The translations under genes and the position numbers were made by a program. This document shows positions 15,838 to 24,399 of a stretch of 64,000 bases of DNA, piece after piece. The notes beneath the pieces were generated by a model. The model was not told where the DNA came from and did no database searches. It saw only the letters and a program-made list of their open reading frames with translations. The number at the start of each line of letters is the position of its first letter. Position 1 is the first letter of the stretch. Origin of the DNA: Streptomyces sp. BHT-5-2 (GTDB taxonomy: Bacteria; Actinomycetota; Actinomycetes; Streptomycetales; Streptomycetaceae); contig NZ_CP081496.1 of the NCBI RefSeq assembly GCF_019774615.1, positions 3,782,001 to 3,846,000 of the forward strand, read 5' to 3'.

Positions 15838-17010
15838 TCACCGATTGGCGGCCAGCACTGCCGCGAGGCCCTCTTGTAGGTCTTTGACGAAATACTCGGG
15901 AACCTCCAGCGACGGGAAATGTCCCCCGCTTTCGGGCTCCCTCCATCCGACGATCTGTCGGTACCGCTCCTGTGCCCAGGGGCGCGGACACTTCTCGATG
16001 TCGCGGGGATAGGCAGTGATTGCCGACGGGACGTCGACCCGGAGTTCGGGATCGAGCGAGTTGTGGCTTTCGTAGTAGATGCGGGCCGCCGATGCGCCGG
16101 TCCGCGTCAGCCAGTACAGGGTGACGTCGTCAAGAATGCGGTCTCTGGAGATCGTCTCGAACGGGCTGTCCTCGGTGTCCGACCACTCGGCGAACTTGTC
16201 GAGGATCCAGGCAAGAAGCCCGACCGGTGAGTCGACGAGCGAGTAGCCGATGGTCTGTGGTCGGGTCGCCTGCTGCTTCGCGTACGCCGCGCGGTGGCGC
16301 CAGAAATCGCGGGTTTCCTCGGCCCACTTGCGCTCGACCGCCGTCAGCCCGTCCGTTGTCAACCCGGGCGGTCCCTCCGCGAACGTGGTGTGGATGCCGA
16401 GAACGTGCGCCGGGAACCTGCCGCCGAGGACGGTGGTGATATTGCCTCCCCAATCGCCGCCGTGGGCTACGAACTTGCGGTATCCGAGCCTTCCCATCAG
16501 TTCCACCCAAGCGGCCGCGATCTTTTCGGTTCCCCACCCGGTGGTGGCCGGCCTGTCGCTGTAACCAAAGCCTGGCAGCGACGGGACCACGACGTGGAAC
16601 GCCGGCGCGTCTGCACCTTTCGGATCTGCCAGTTCGTCCACCACATCGATGAACCGAGCAATGCTGTCCGGCCAGCCGTGCGTCAAGATCAGAGGAGTGG
16701 CGTCTGCGCGCGCGGATCGGCGGTGCAGGAAGTGGATTCCCAGATCGTCAATGGTCGTGCGGAACTGGCCGATCCGGTCAAGGCGCTCTTCGAACGACCG
16801 CCAGTTGTACTCGGTGCGCCAGTAGTTCACGAGATCGACGAGGTCGGCGAGCGGAACACCCTGGTCCCATCGGCGAGGGTCGGGCGCGGCACGGTAGATC
16901 GTCTCGGCCTCCGGCAGTCGCGCCGCGGTCAGTCTCGCGCGCAGATCGTCGAGGTCGGCGTCAGTTGCGTGGGCTTCAAATGCTTGCACGTCGCTGGTTG
17001 GACGGGGCAT
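15838..17010 (-). CDS. Epoxide hydrolase, alpha/beta-hydrolase fold
   Basis: 390 residues, the normal length for the family. It has the N-terminal EHN domain (DLDDLRARLTAARLPEAETI, then NYWRTEYNWRSFEERL), the oxyanion motif HGWPDS, and the nucleophile Asp in HGGDWGGN. A C-terminal catalytic His lies in GGHFPSLEVPEYF. Such enzymes open epoxides to vicinal diols in the cytoplasm. It is divergent from a CGNR regulator with 103 bp between them, and the two share candidate operators, so the regulator probably controls this enzyme. Confidence 0.92.
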   Translation of the reverse strand: MPRPTSDVQAFEAHATDADLDDLRARLTAARLPEAETIYRAAPDPRRWDQGVPLADLVDLVNYWRTEYNWRSFEERLDRIGQFRTTIDDLGIHFLHRRSARADATPLILTHGWPDSIARFIDVVDELADPKGADAPAFHVVVPSLPGFGYSDRPATTGWGTEKIAAAWVELMGRLGYRKFVAHGGDWGGNITTVLGGRFPAHVLGIHTTFAEGPPGLTTDGLTAVERKWAEETRDFWRHRAAYAKQQATRPQTIGYSLVDSPVGLLAWILDKFAEWSDTEDSPFETISRDRILDDVTLYWLTRTGASAARIYYESHNSLDPELRVDVPSAITAYPRDIEKCPRPWAQERYRQIVGWREPESGGHFPSLEVPEYFVKDLQEGLAAVLAANR

Positions 17011-17051
17011 GAGACCTCCTGGCCATCGCGGAATCGGCTACGACCTATCGA

Positions 17052-17112
17052 GAACTGTCTAAGACGGTTCTAGCAGTCCCCCGAGCCGCGCTGCAACCGG
17101 CTAAGGTGGTTC
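17052..17112. promoter_or_regulatory. Repeated operator-like sites between epoxide hydrolase and CGNR genes
   Basis: CTAAGACGGTTC (17059-17070) and CTAAGGTGGTTC (17101-17112) are direct repeats. The first is also part of an imperfect palindrome GAACTGTC-TAA-GACGGTTC at 17052-17070. They are candidate binding sites for the CGNR protein. Confidence 0.5.
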
Positions 17113-17113
17113 C

Positions 17114-17689
17114 ATGCGTGCTGCTTTCCCTGACTTCCGCCTCGGTAATGTGCTGGCGACCAGCTTCACGGGGACGCTGTCGGAGCGTCACGGCGAGGCC
17201 GTGGAGCGCATTCCCACGCCGCAGCGACTCGTCGACTGGCTGGCGGTGAGCGGCCTCGCCGTGGACTCCTGCACCACCGCCCAGCTCGACCTCGCTCGGG
17301 AACTGCGGGAGTCGATCCACGCGGCCGCGACAGCCGCCGCGATCCAGGACGCTCTCCCTGCGTCCGCCGTCCAAGTCATCAATGACCGCAGCGCTCAGGG
17401 ACGGGCCGCAGCGATCCTGACGCCCGAGGGCAAGCGGCGATGGCGGCTCAGTTCGGCTTCCTGCGTGGAAGACGCCCTCGGTGTGATCGCCGCCGACGCG
17501 ATCAGCATCATCGCAGGCGAACGAGACGGCAAGTTGGCCCTGTGCGCATCACCAACCTGCCAAGCCGCCTTCTTCGACACCAGTCAAAGTCGCACCCGCA
17601 AATGGTGCGACATGAACACGTGCGGGAACCGCCAGAAGAAGGCCCGCTTCAATGCCAACCAGCGCAAAAACCCCGGATCGGCGAAGTGA
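17114..17689 (+). CDS. CGNR zinc-finger protein with ABATE domain
   Basis: 191 residues. The N-terminal ABATE-type domain (FRLGNVLATSFTGTLSERHG, then RLVDWLAVSGL) senses an unknown ligand. The C-terminal treble-clef zinc finger is CASPTCQAAFFDTS followed by KWCDMNTCGNRQKKARF, which contains the family-defining CGNR. These proteins are regarded as stress-related transcription regulators. The gene is divergent from the epoxide hydrolase, the usual place for a local regulator. Confidence 0.9.
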   Translation: MRAAFPDFRLGNVLATSFTGTLSERHGEAVERIPTPQRLVDWLAVSGLAVDSCTTAQLDLARELRESIHAAATAAAIQDALPASAVQVINDRSAQGRAAAILTPEGKRRWRLSSASCVEDALGVIAADAISIIAGERDGKLALCASPTCQAAFFDTSQSRTRKWCDMNTCGNRQKKARFNANQRKNPGSAK

Positions 17690-17719
17690 TCGTTACCTCG
17701 GCACATCCAAGTGGGCCCC

Positions 17720-18180
17720 GCCCCTGCGACACATCTGACGCGCTGGGTGCACCTCAACGGCACCACCAAGCTTGAGTTCCGCCGTCCCCCGGTTACCACG
17801 AGGCACCGGGTGGCGCGAACGGCTACGCACAGGTCCGGCTGCGGTGGACCAAGAGCGGGCCGGCGATCACCGGCCTGGACTGTCGAGCGCAGACCATCGA
17901 CCCCGGGCGGCAGCGGGGTGAGCGCGGCCAGCGCACCCACGAAACTCCTGTGCACGGCGTGGAGTTGAAGGGCATGGCCGTGGGTGAACGCACTCAGGAA
18001 AGTGCCGGGCGTGGAGGGGCACGGATACCGTCGAACAGAGTCGGCATCGCGCCGTGCCGCAGGACGTCGAGGTCGTCGATGCTGTCTGCTCCTGCGACCA
18101 TGCCGCCCACGATGCTGGTGACCTTCGCGTCCGCCGCCGCACCCGCGCCGTTCCTCACCCGGTCGACGTGACCTTCTCCG
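17720..18180 (-). pseudogene. IS1380-family transposase fragment, multiply frameshifted
   Basis: On the minus strand KVTSIVGGMVAGADSIDDLD and VLRHGAMPTLFDGIRAP are followed, one frame over, by STPGTFLSAFTHGHALQLHA and VGALAALTPLPPGVDG. These are hallmark stretches of IS1380 transposase N-termini. The DDE core is lost and the reading frame changes at least twice. Confidence 0.65.
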
Positions 18181-18377
18181 CCACCAGTCGCGGCACATCA
18201 AAACCTGTATCTCGGAAGTACCTTGCTGATTGCGCGTGCTGGAAGCGCGAAGAAGTCCCATCACCACAGGTCACAAGGCACTCCTTCATTCTCCCAAGCA
18301 TCATCCACAGGCATCAGCCGTCGATCGGGGTTTAGTCTCACGGGAGTTGATGTTCCTCGGCTTCGGGAGGGTGACCT

Positions 18378-19235
18378 ATGGCAGCCGTGCACGTGACCGT
18401 GTGGGATGACCGCGATCGGGTCGGAGCAGGCCAGGCTCCGATCACTTCGAGGGCCCAGGTGACCCCGGCGGCCGCTGCCGCCCCCGCCCTCTTCATCCAC
18501 AACATCTTCACCTGGGGCAGCGACTCCACGTACGGCTTTGCCGGGCAGCGGCCCCTCGCGGACAGCCGACGGCTCCTCCTGATGGATCGCCGGGGTTACG
18601 GCGACAGCCCGGACACCGCGCGCAGCGACTTCGACGTCGACGCCGAGGACGTCGTGGAGGTGCTCGGCGACGGGGCCTCCGCCGTGGGGCTCGGCGGCGC
18701 CCACCTCGTGGGGCACGGGAACGGTGCCGTCGCCGCGCTCATCGCCGCCGCGCGCCGACCCGACCTCGTCCGCTCCCTGGCCCTCATCCAGCCCTCCGCC
18801 TTCACCGCCGCCGCGCACCATCCAGTCGTCGCCGACCTCCTCGACCGGGTGCGCGACGGAGCCCCGGGCATCCCGGACGGCGTCACGCCGGAGCAGTATC
18901 TGCGTGCGTCCACCGAGGGGTTGGGGATGGCCATGCCCGAACCCACGTCGCGCCGGCTCCGTGCCGTTGCCACCTCCATGAGGGAGCGGCCCATCTGGGA
19001 GGCGGAAATCCCGCTGGAGGTGATCCGGGGAGCCGCCCTGCCGATTCTGGTGATCTGCGGAACCTGGGAGCGCGCGCCGGCCGCGTACCGCGAGCACGTG
19101 GGGCTCCCCCTCATGGCCGTGGCCGAGTCCCTCACGGACTCCCTCGGGGGCCGCCTGCTGCGGGTGCCCGGGTACTATCCGCACACCGAGGAGCCCGCCG
19201 CCGTCAACGCCGCCCTGCGGGAGTTCTGGGGCTGA
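18378..19235 (+). CDS. Alpha/beta-hydrolase-fold protein lacking the catalytic nucleophile
   Basis: 285 residues. The fold is clear: LFIHNIFTWG (oxyanion-type loop), LLLMDRRGYGDSPD, then the nucleophile elbow, and a C-terminal GYYPHTEEPAAVNAAL carrying the expected His. The elbow reads G112-H113-G114-N115-G116, where GxSxG is expected, so the catalytic Ser is replaced by Gly. The protein may be a non-enzymatic binding or sensor protein, or use a different residue. Neighbouring genes are unrelated. Confidence 0.8.
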   Translation: MAAVHVTVWDDRDRVGAGQAPITSRAQVTPAAAAAPALFIHNIFTWGSDSTYGFAGQRPLADSRRLLLMDRRGYGDSPDTARSDFDVDAEDVVEVLGDGASAVGLGGAHLVGHGNGAVAALIAAARRPDLVRSLALIQPSAFTAAAHHPVVADLLDRVRDGAPGIPDGVTPEQYLRASTEGLGMAMPEPTSRRLRAVATSMRERPIWEAEIPLEVIRGAALPILVICGTWERAPAAYREHVGLPLMAVAESLTDSLGGRLLRVPGYYPHTEEPAAVNAALREFWG

Positions 19236-19387
19236 CCCAGTTCCGCATCGGCTACCAGTCCCGCGCGGCCGGCCCTTGCCTGACGACCCGTCTCAACAGG
19301 CGCCAACCGCATGTGGAAATGGGCTATTTGATGCCCAGTCAGAACGGCGATGCCGGAGTATCGATGCCCCTCACCGGTTCAGCCGTG

Positions 19388-19903
19388 TCACCACGATCGG
19401 GGTTGACGAGCATGTCTGGAGGAGTGCCGCTGCCGTACTGCGTGGACCGCGGCCGTGACCGACATCAGCAGGAAGACCGGGGCCGCCATGCCCGACACCA
19501 TCGCCAACACTGACGCCCCGCCGCCATCGACATCGTCGTCACGGGCGACCACCCGCGGGTCGTCCGCCTGGTACCGGACGGTCATGTGAGCGCCGACACT
19601 CCTCCTGCCGCCGCCGCTGCCCACCGGTAGATTCGCGACCACGATCCGCTCGTTGGCCTCGAACCTGACCCGGCAATCGCCCAACATGCACGAGCCGGCC
19701 TCGTACAGCGTCGCCGGAGCCTGCACGCCGCCCCGAAGAGAGCGCAGGTGCTGGGCTGCCGGCAGCAGCAACAACAGCGACAGACCGGCCAGCAGCAGCG
19801 CGACACACAGCCCTATCCCCGCAGCCACCCAAGGCCGCGGCGTCACCCGAACCCAATGCTGCGCGCCGGGGCGATCGGCTATGCCGTCCAGGGCACTCAC
19901 CAT
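19388..19903 (-). CDS. Two-helix membrane protein, DUF3592-like
   Basis: The ATG at 19903 (alternative GTG three codons upstream) gives 171 residues. A hydrophobic helix (WVAAGIGLCVALLLAGLSLL) is followed by an exposed beta-rich domain of about 75 residues (RVRFEANERIVVANLPVG, MTVRYQADDPRVVARDD). A second helix, SVLAMVSGMAAPVFLLMSVT, precedes the C-terminus. The YQADDPR motif is typical of DUF3592-type envelope proteins, whose function is unknown. Next gene upstream is separated by the MITE-like element. Confidence 0.65.
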   Translation of the reverse strand: MVSALDGIADRPGAQHWVRVTPRPWVAAGIGLCVALLLAGLSLLLLLPAAQHLRSLRGGVQAPATLYEAGSCMLGDCRVRFEANERIVVANLPVGSGGGRRSVGAHMTVRYQADDPRVVARDDDVDGGGASVLAMVSGMAAPVFLLMSVTAAVHAVRQRHSSRHARQPRSW

Positions 19904-20008
19904 CCGGTCCACTTTTTCTGGAAATGACGAGCTAAGTCTCTCACATGCAGTCTTCTGACCAGCTCTGACGCTCACGCTGTCCGCAGTTCGCCGGACATAC
20001 CTCACGCC

Positions 20009-20123
20009 AGGTCCTGTCGTCAAACTCCCGTCGTCCGCCCGAAGGGCCGGCCGGGCGGCGTCCGGTGCGGCGAGAGTGCGTACAGGGCGTCGGCAGGCAG
20101 ACGGGAGTTTGACGACAGGGCCT
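20009..20123. mobile_element. 115-bp MITE-like element with 24-bp terminal inverted repeats
   Basis: The left end starts AGGTCCTGTCGTCAAACTCC and runs to 20032; the right end at 20100-20123 is its complement with one mismatch. The interior has no coding capacity. The GTCGTCAAACTCCCGTC terminus resembles ends of Streptomyces IS5-type elements (from memory). I see no clear target duplication. The right end touches the stop codon of the SnoaL-like gene. Confidence 0.75.
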
Positions 20124-20445
20124 AGGCCTGCCCGGTTTCGAACCGGCTGATCTTTCCGGCATCGACCGTGAAGCGCCAGGCAGTGCGCATCTCGCCCCAG
20201 GTGTCGTTGCGGTAGTTCGCGACCAGGCCGAGCCCGTCGTGCGTCTGCGTCTCGACGTCCATGTGGCCGCCCGAGGAGAAGATCTCGCGCTCGGTCCAGT
20301 CGGCGACGTCCCGGTCCGAGCCGTCGTCGGACATGGTGGCCCCGGGCGTGAGGGCGGCGGCGAAGGCTTCGCGGTCGCCGGCGTTGAGCGCGCCCACGAA
20401 TGCGCGCACGGCCGGGTCGGTCAGCTTGTCGAGGGCGATGGTCAC
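20122..20445 (-). CDS. SnoaL/NTF2-like small protein
   Basis: The GTG at 20445 gives 107 residues. Contents are an alpha+beta cone fold: DPAVRAFVGALNAGDREAFA, ALTPGATMSDDG, then IFSSGGHMDVETQTHDGLGL and WRFTVDAGKISRFETGQA. Such domains serve as ketosteroid-isomerase-like enzymes or binding folds; no catalytic assignment is possible. The TAG stop overlaps the end of the MITE-like element, so insertion may have replaced the native C-terminus by a few residues. Confidence 0.75.
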   Translation of the reverse strand: MTIALDKLTDPAVRAFVGALNAGDREAFAAALTPGATMSDDGSDRDVADWTEREIFSSGGHMDVETQTHDGLGLVANYRNDTWGEMRTAWRFTVDAGKISRFETGQA

Positions 20446-20617
20446 GGTCTCTCCAAAGGCACGGGGGCGGGTAAGGAAACACTCTTCCCTTGGCAGCACA
20501 ACGCACGCCATGGCGCCCCGCCACCGGTGAGCGCCGAATGGCACCGCGCTGCGGCGCCAAGCCAGCCCCTGGAGGGATTCACCGGACCGGCTGGTATCTG
20601 TCCGCCGGCCTGCGCGT

Positions 20618-21045
20618 TCATCGCCGGCCGCCTCGATCGGCAGTCCTGATGATCGTCAAGGCGTGCGCCGCCGCTCCCGGGCGCCATGCCCGGTCGAGCT
20701 GATCGCGGTACTTGGCGTCGGCGATCCGGCGCACTCCCCCGGCGAACAGTTGGGCGGGAAGCTGCCCGGCAAAGCCGATCCGCCACGTGTCGGTGCTGCG
20801 GCCTTCCGTGCCGGACCGATGGCCAGCACTACCGATCTTCTGTCGGAGCGCACGCAGACCCGCCCGGTGTCGTTCCAACTCCGGCTGCGGACCTTGCCCT
20901 TCTGGTCGGACATCCGCACCAGCGAGCGGTCCGCGAGGAGCGAGCCGCGCGGTGCGTCAAGGCCGCGAATTCCTCCGATGACCGCCCCCAGGATCCATCC
21001 AGCACCCCAGCCGATCACGATGAACCCAACAAAGCCGACGAACAT
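20618..21045 (-). pseudogene. Frameshifted small membrane-anchored protein
   Basis: The ATG at 21045 encodes an N-terminal hydrophobic helix (MFVGFVGFIVIGWGAGWILG) then LLADRSLVRMSDQKGKVRSR and RRSVVLAIGPARKAAA. Near 20790 the plausible frame switches to TWRIGFAGQLPAQLFAGGVR and RIADAKYRDQLDRAWRPGAA, ending at 20618. The composition of both halves is protein-like only if joined, so I infer a single frameshift. Family not recognised. Confidence 0.5.
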
Positions 21046-21781
21046 GGCTTCTCCATGAGTCGGACACACCCGGCGCCGGGTTGCAGGCGGCGGCCGTGCC
21101 GCCCCCCCGTACGGCACGGCGGCGTCCGCGGTTCCTGCGCTGCCCACCAACCGTGATGCACACCGATGCAATAACGATGAAATTCCGTTCCGCTGTGATC
21201 GCGCAGACGCACGTGAAGGCCATCACCATCACCGAGCATGCGTCCACAGCCCGAAGTGCTTCATCAGTTCCCATGACGGGCCGAACCGCCCTGCCCTCGT
21301 TCCCTCCGGCTCCTCCTGAAGCACCGACGCCAACTGGTTGGTGAGGTCCTGGGCACCGTGGGGTCAGCCGCGGCGGTCGCCCTGGACGACACCGCTATCG
21401 GGCGCCGCCTTTGAGGTGGCAGCTCACTGCCGAGTGGATCGGCGAGTGCGCCACCGCTGGTCGCCGCCCTCAGAACGTACGGGTGTTGCTCCTGCCCGGT
21501 TACGTCCTGGAGGCGGTGTGGTCCTGTCACAGGGCTCTCGTCCAAGCCGCCGATGGCGGTGTGTCAGTGGTCAGTTCGGATTCCTCTCCCGCGGCCAGTC
21601 AAGTGGGGAGCTGTCTGGCCGCGGTTGCCACGACGTGTAGTCATCGACGCGCTAGCGGCTCGGCCTGCGCCCTGCCCCTCGGCACGAGAGCGATGATGCG
21701 GCCCTGGCGTTGTCGGTTCAGTGTGCTTGCTGTTGGGGAGCCTCGTACCGGCATGCCATCTGCCACCGGCGTGACCTGTGT
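21046..21781. other. No supported gene
   Basis: About 735 bases. All frames yield Arg/Pro-rich shadow peptides. No RNA gene, repeat or terminator is obvious. Confidence 0.35.
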
Positions 21782-22192
21782 TCACCCTCGTGGAGGCCCG
21801 GCCTTGAGCAGGGGGTTGTCGCGGCGGGCGCGGCGGGCTCCGATCAGCAGTAGGGCGCACGCAAGCGCCATGAGTGGCCAGGGCGTGAATGGGAGGATTA
21901 CGGCGTCGACGACGGTCCAGGCCCCCAGCGTCCAGGCGATGAACGCCGGCGGGACGATGTCGCGGCGGTCCAGCCACAGCACCGTCAGGCCGACCAGGAC
22001 GAGCGGTGGGCCGAAGCTTTCCAGGCTCAGCCAGTACGCGCTGCCTGCCGGGCTCATGTCGGCAAGGTTCTCGCTCCACAGTCCGCCGCTGAACCATGTC
22101 CCGGCGTGGCGCGCGGCTTTTTCCACCGTCAGGGCAAGGAGTGTGTGTGCGGTTCCGAACAACGTGATGATCCAGCCGGCCCACTTGATCAT
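21782..22192 (-). CDS. DUF6463-family membrane protein
   Basis: 136 residues from the ATG at 22192, preceded by GGAGAG at 6 nt; an upstream ATG (22237) lacks a good site. Four membrane helices are evident: WAGWIITLFGTAHTLLALTV, FGPPLVLVGLTVLWL, FIAWTLGAWTVVDAVI and LMALACALLLIGA. This is the DUF6463 pattern, function unknown. It is divergent from a TetR gene, the usual pairing, and probably repressed by it. Confidence 0.8.
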   Translation of the reverse strand: MIKWAGWIITLFGTAHTLLALTVEKAARHAGTWFSGGLWSENLADMSPAGSAYWLSLESFGPPLVLVGLTVLWLDRRDIVPPAFIAWTLGAWTVVDAVILPFTPWPLMALACALLLIGARRARRDNPLLKAGPPRG

Positions 22193-22299
22193 CCGAGCTC
22201 TCCGTTCTTGTCGCGAAGCCACGTGGTGCGACTTCATCGCGGTCGCCTCTGCGTAGCGGGGTTCGGTGATCTCCGAAACCAGTTCCGATACTACAGTTC

Positions 22300-22315
22300 C
22301 GAAACCCTGGTTTCG
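22300..22315. promoter_or_regulatory. Perfect palindrome, candidate TetR operator
   Basis: CGAAACC-CT-GGTTTCG, a 7+7 perfect inverted repeat, ends 12 nt before the TetR ATG and precedes TATAG. A related half-site CCGAAACCAG occurs at 22273. It lies between the divergent TetR and DUF6463 genes. Confidence 0.65.
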
Positions 22316-22327
22316 TATAGTGCAGGC

Positions 22328-22951
22328 ATGACGGCTCCAAGGCAACGGGGTGGACGTCCCCGAGACAGCCGCGTGGATGACAAGATCCTCCAGACCACGC
22401 GCGAGTTGATCGACGAAGTCGGCTACCCGGCACTGACCGTCGATCAGGTCGCGGCGCGCGCCGGGGTGGGCAAGGCGGCGATCTACCGCCGCTACGCGTC
22501 CAAGGCCGAGATGGCGTTCGCTGCCACCATGTACGAGCAGCAGTTGCCGCCGCTGGCCGGCACCGGCTCGTTGCACGGGGACCTGCTGGCGCTTGTCCGC
22601 GCGTTCCACATCCGCATGGCCACCCCGGCGGCCCGACAGCTCGCACCGGCCCTGATCGGCGAAATCTCCGTCAATCCCGGACTGGACGAGCGGTTCCAGG
22701 ACACCTTCCTGGCCGCCGAACAGGACATCTTCGCCGAAATCATCGAACAGGCCGTGGCCCGCGGCGAGTTGGCCGGGCCCGTCGACCCCGCGATGGCCCA
22801 CCTACTGCTGCTCGGCACCCTGGCGTCCGCCCTGTACATCGTCAACCTGCCCGTCGACGACGCCATGATCACCGACCTCGCCGCCGCGGCCACAGCAGGA
22901 ATCACCGCCTTGGCCGACCGGCACCACAGCGCCCCCGGCGGAGCCGCCTAG
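22328..22951 (+). CDS. TetR-family transcriptional regulator
   Basis: 207 residues from the ATG at 22328. The N-terminal HTH domain is typical: RPRDSRVDDKILQTTRELID, then LTVDQVAARAGVGKAAIYRR and YASKAEM. The C-terminal ligand domain has the LAPALIGEISVNPGLDERF stretch found in the TetR_C_11 type. It likely represses itself and the divergent DUF6463 membrane protein through the CGAAACC palindrome (inference). Confidence 0.9.
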   Translation: MTAPRQRGGRPRDSRVDDKILQTTRELIDEVGYPALTVDQVAARAGVGKAAIYRRYASKAEMAFAATMYEQQLPPLAGTGSLHGDLLALVRAFHIRMATPAARQLAPALIGEISVNPGLDERFQDTFLAAEQDIFAEIIEQAVARGELAGPVDPAMAHLLLLGTLASALYIVNLPVDDAMITDLAAAATAGITALADRHHSAPGGAA

Positions 22952-23091
22952 CCGCACTGACAAGGCCGATTCTCCTGGTTGAGTGGCCGTTCAAGACTCC
23001 ACGAACCCCACCAGCCCCGCCCTGGTGCCCACACCCATCAGATGAACCACACGCCAACTGGCCGTACGTGAGGAATGCGCGTTGCCTGCTG

Positions 23092-23475
23092 TCAGCGGCG
23101 ACGGTGCATGTCTGGCCCATCTGCTGTCGGACGTTCTCGACGGTGTCCGCAACAGCGATCTGCGCGGCATGATGTGGAATCGGCACTCACCATGGACCAG
23201 TCGATCCGGCCCTCCGTATCAGCATCGGCCTGAACAGCCCGCAGGAGCCTCTCCCACGTGCCGTCAGCTGACCACCTCCGATGCCGGTCATGGCAGGTCT
23301 TCCACTTCCCGAACCGTGCCGGCAGGTCCCGCCACGGGATTCCGGTCCGCTGCCGGAACAAGATCCCGTTGGTCACCCTGCGGTGACAGGTCCACCGCCC
23401 ACCCCGTCCCGCGCTCTTCGGCAAGTGCGGTTCAAGCCGGGCCCACTCTCGATCCGGCAGGTCGCCTCGCCCCAC
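23092..23475 (-). pseudogene. IS5-family transposase, 3'-truncated
   Basis: The GTG at 23475 starts GRGDLPDREWARLEPHLP, then RWTCHRRVTNGILFRQRTGI and PWRDLPARFGKWKTCHDRHR. IDWSMVSADSTSCRA contains the first catalytic Asp. The frame then ends at 23092 in unrelated sequence, so the second half with the remaining DDE residues is missing. Confidence 0.7.
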
Positions 23476-23594
23476 GCTGGCCGGAACGACGCCGGCACGG
23501 CTCGGCCACGCGATCCGTCGGACACGCCTTGGATGAATGAGTCCGATGTTTGTGCTGGCCGCGACCATGGCGAAGGGCGCCCGTTGGCTCGTGC

Positions 23595-24345
23595 GTGACG
23601 ACAAACCTGGACGCCCTTCTGGCTGCACTGTACGTGTTCGTCGACGACCATGTGGCCCCGCGTCGCCGGATTGAGCGACCCCCGAAACCGACAGACGCCG
23701 AACTACTGTGCCTGGCGGTCGCGCAGATCCTGCTGGGCTTTCCCCCGGCCCGACACTGGATCCGCTTCGTACACGCCCGACTGGGGCACCTCTTTCGCTG
23801 CCTGCCCCAACAGTCCGCCTACAACAAGCGCCTCAACGCAGCCGGCCCGCTGCTCAGCCGCGTGATCGAGGCCCTGGCCGGACAGGCCGGATACGGCTAC
23901 TGCCCAAGCCGTTCCCGCTTCTTCTGGGGATTCCTGCTCCATCTGCTGACCAGCGCCGAGGGGATGCCGGGTGTCCTGGTGCCTGGCCAACCCCAAACTC
24001 GGCGAACGCCAGGTGATGACCGCGCTGCTGGAACGCGACCACCACCTCGTGCGCTCCGGTCAGGTGACCTTGCGGACAAGGGCTTCGCAGGGCGGGAGTT
24101 CGAGGCGTTCTGCGAAGAGCGCCTGGGCGTCCATCTGGTGCGGCCGGACCCGAAGAACGAGCCTGTCCGGCGTGGACGCCTGGCCCGCGTCCGCCAGTGG
24201 ATCGAGGGGGTATTCGACATCCTCAAGGCCAGCTCAGCCTGGAACAACACGGCGGCAGAACCCTGCCCGGAGTGTTCGCCCGCACCGGCCAACGACTCCT
24301 CGCCCTGGCCACGGCGATCCGGCGCAACTGGACCACCAACGCCCC
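23595..24345 (+). pseudogene. IS982-family transposase with internal deletion and frameshifts
   Basis: GTG at 23595 starts VTTNLDALLAALYVFVDD, followed by PTDAELLCLAVAQILLGF and LPQQSAYNKRL, all typical of IS982. EALAGQ then joins directly to AGYGYCPSRSRFFWG, skipping the conserved DSTPV catalytic segment. Further pieces lie in other frames: LANPKLGERQVMTALLERDH, then LADKGFAGREFEAFCEERLG, then LSLEQHGGRTLPGVFARTGQ. At least three frame changes plus the deletion make it inactive. Confidence 0.75.
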
Positions 24346-24348
24346 AGC

Positions 24349-24388
24349 CGTGCCGGACGCGGACCGCCACGGGCCCGCGTCCGGCACG
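24349..24388. terminator. Strong hairpin ending the lectin operon
   Basis: CGTGCCGGACGCGG pairs perfectly with CCGCGTCCGGCACG (14 bp, 12-nt loop). It is 11 nt past the stop of the minus-strand lectin gene and abuts the IS982 remnant. Confidence 0.75.
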
Positions 24389-24399
24389 CGTCGGGGTGG

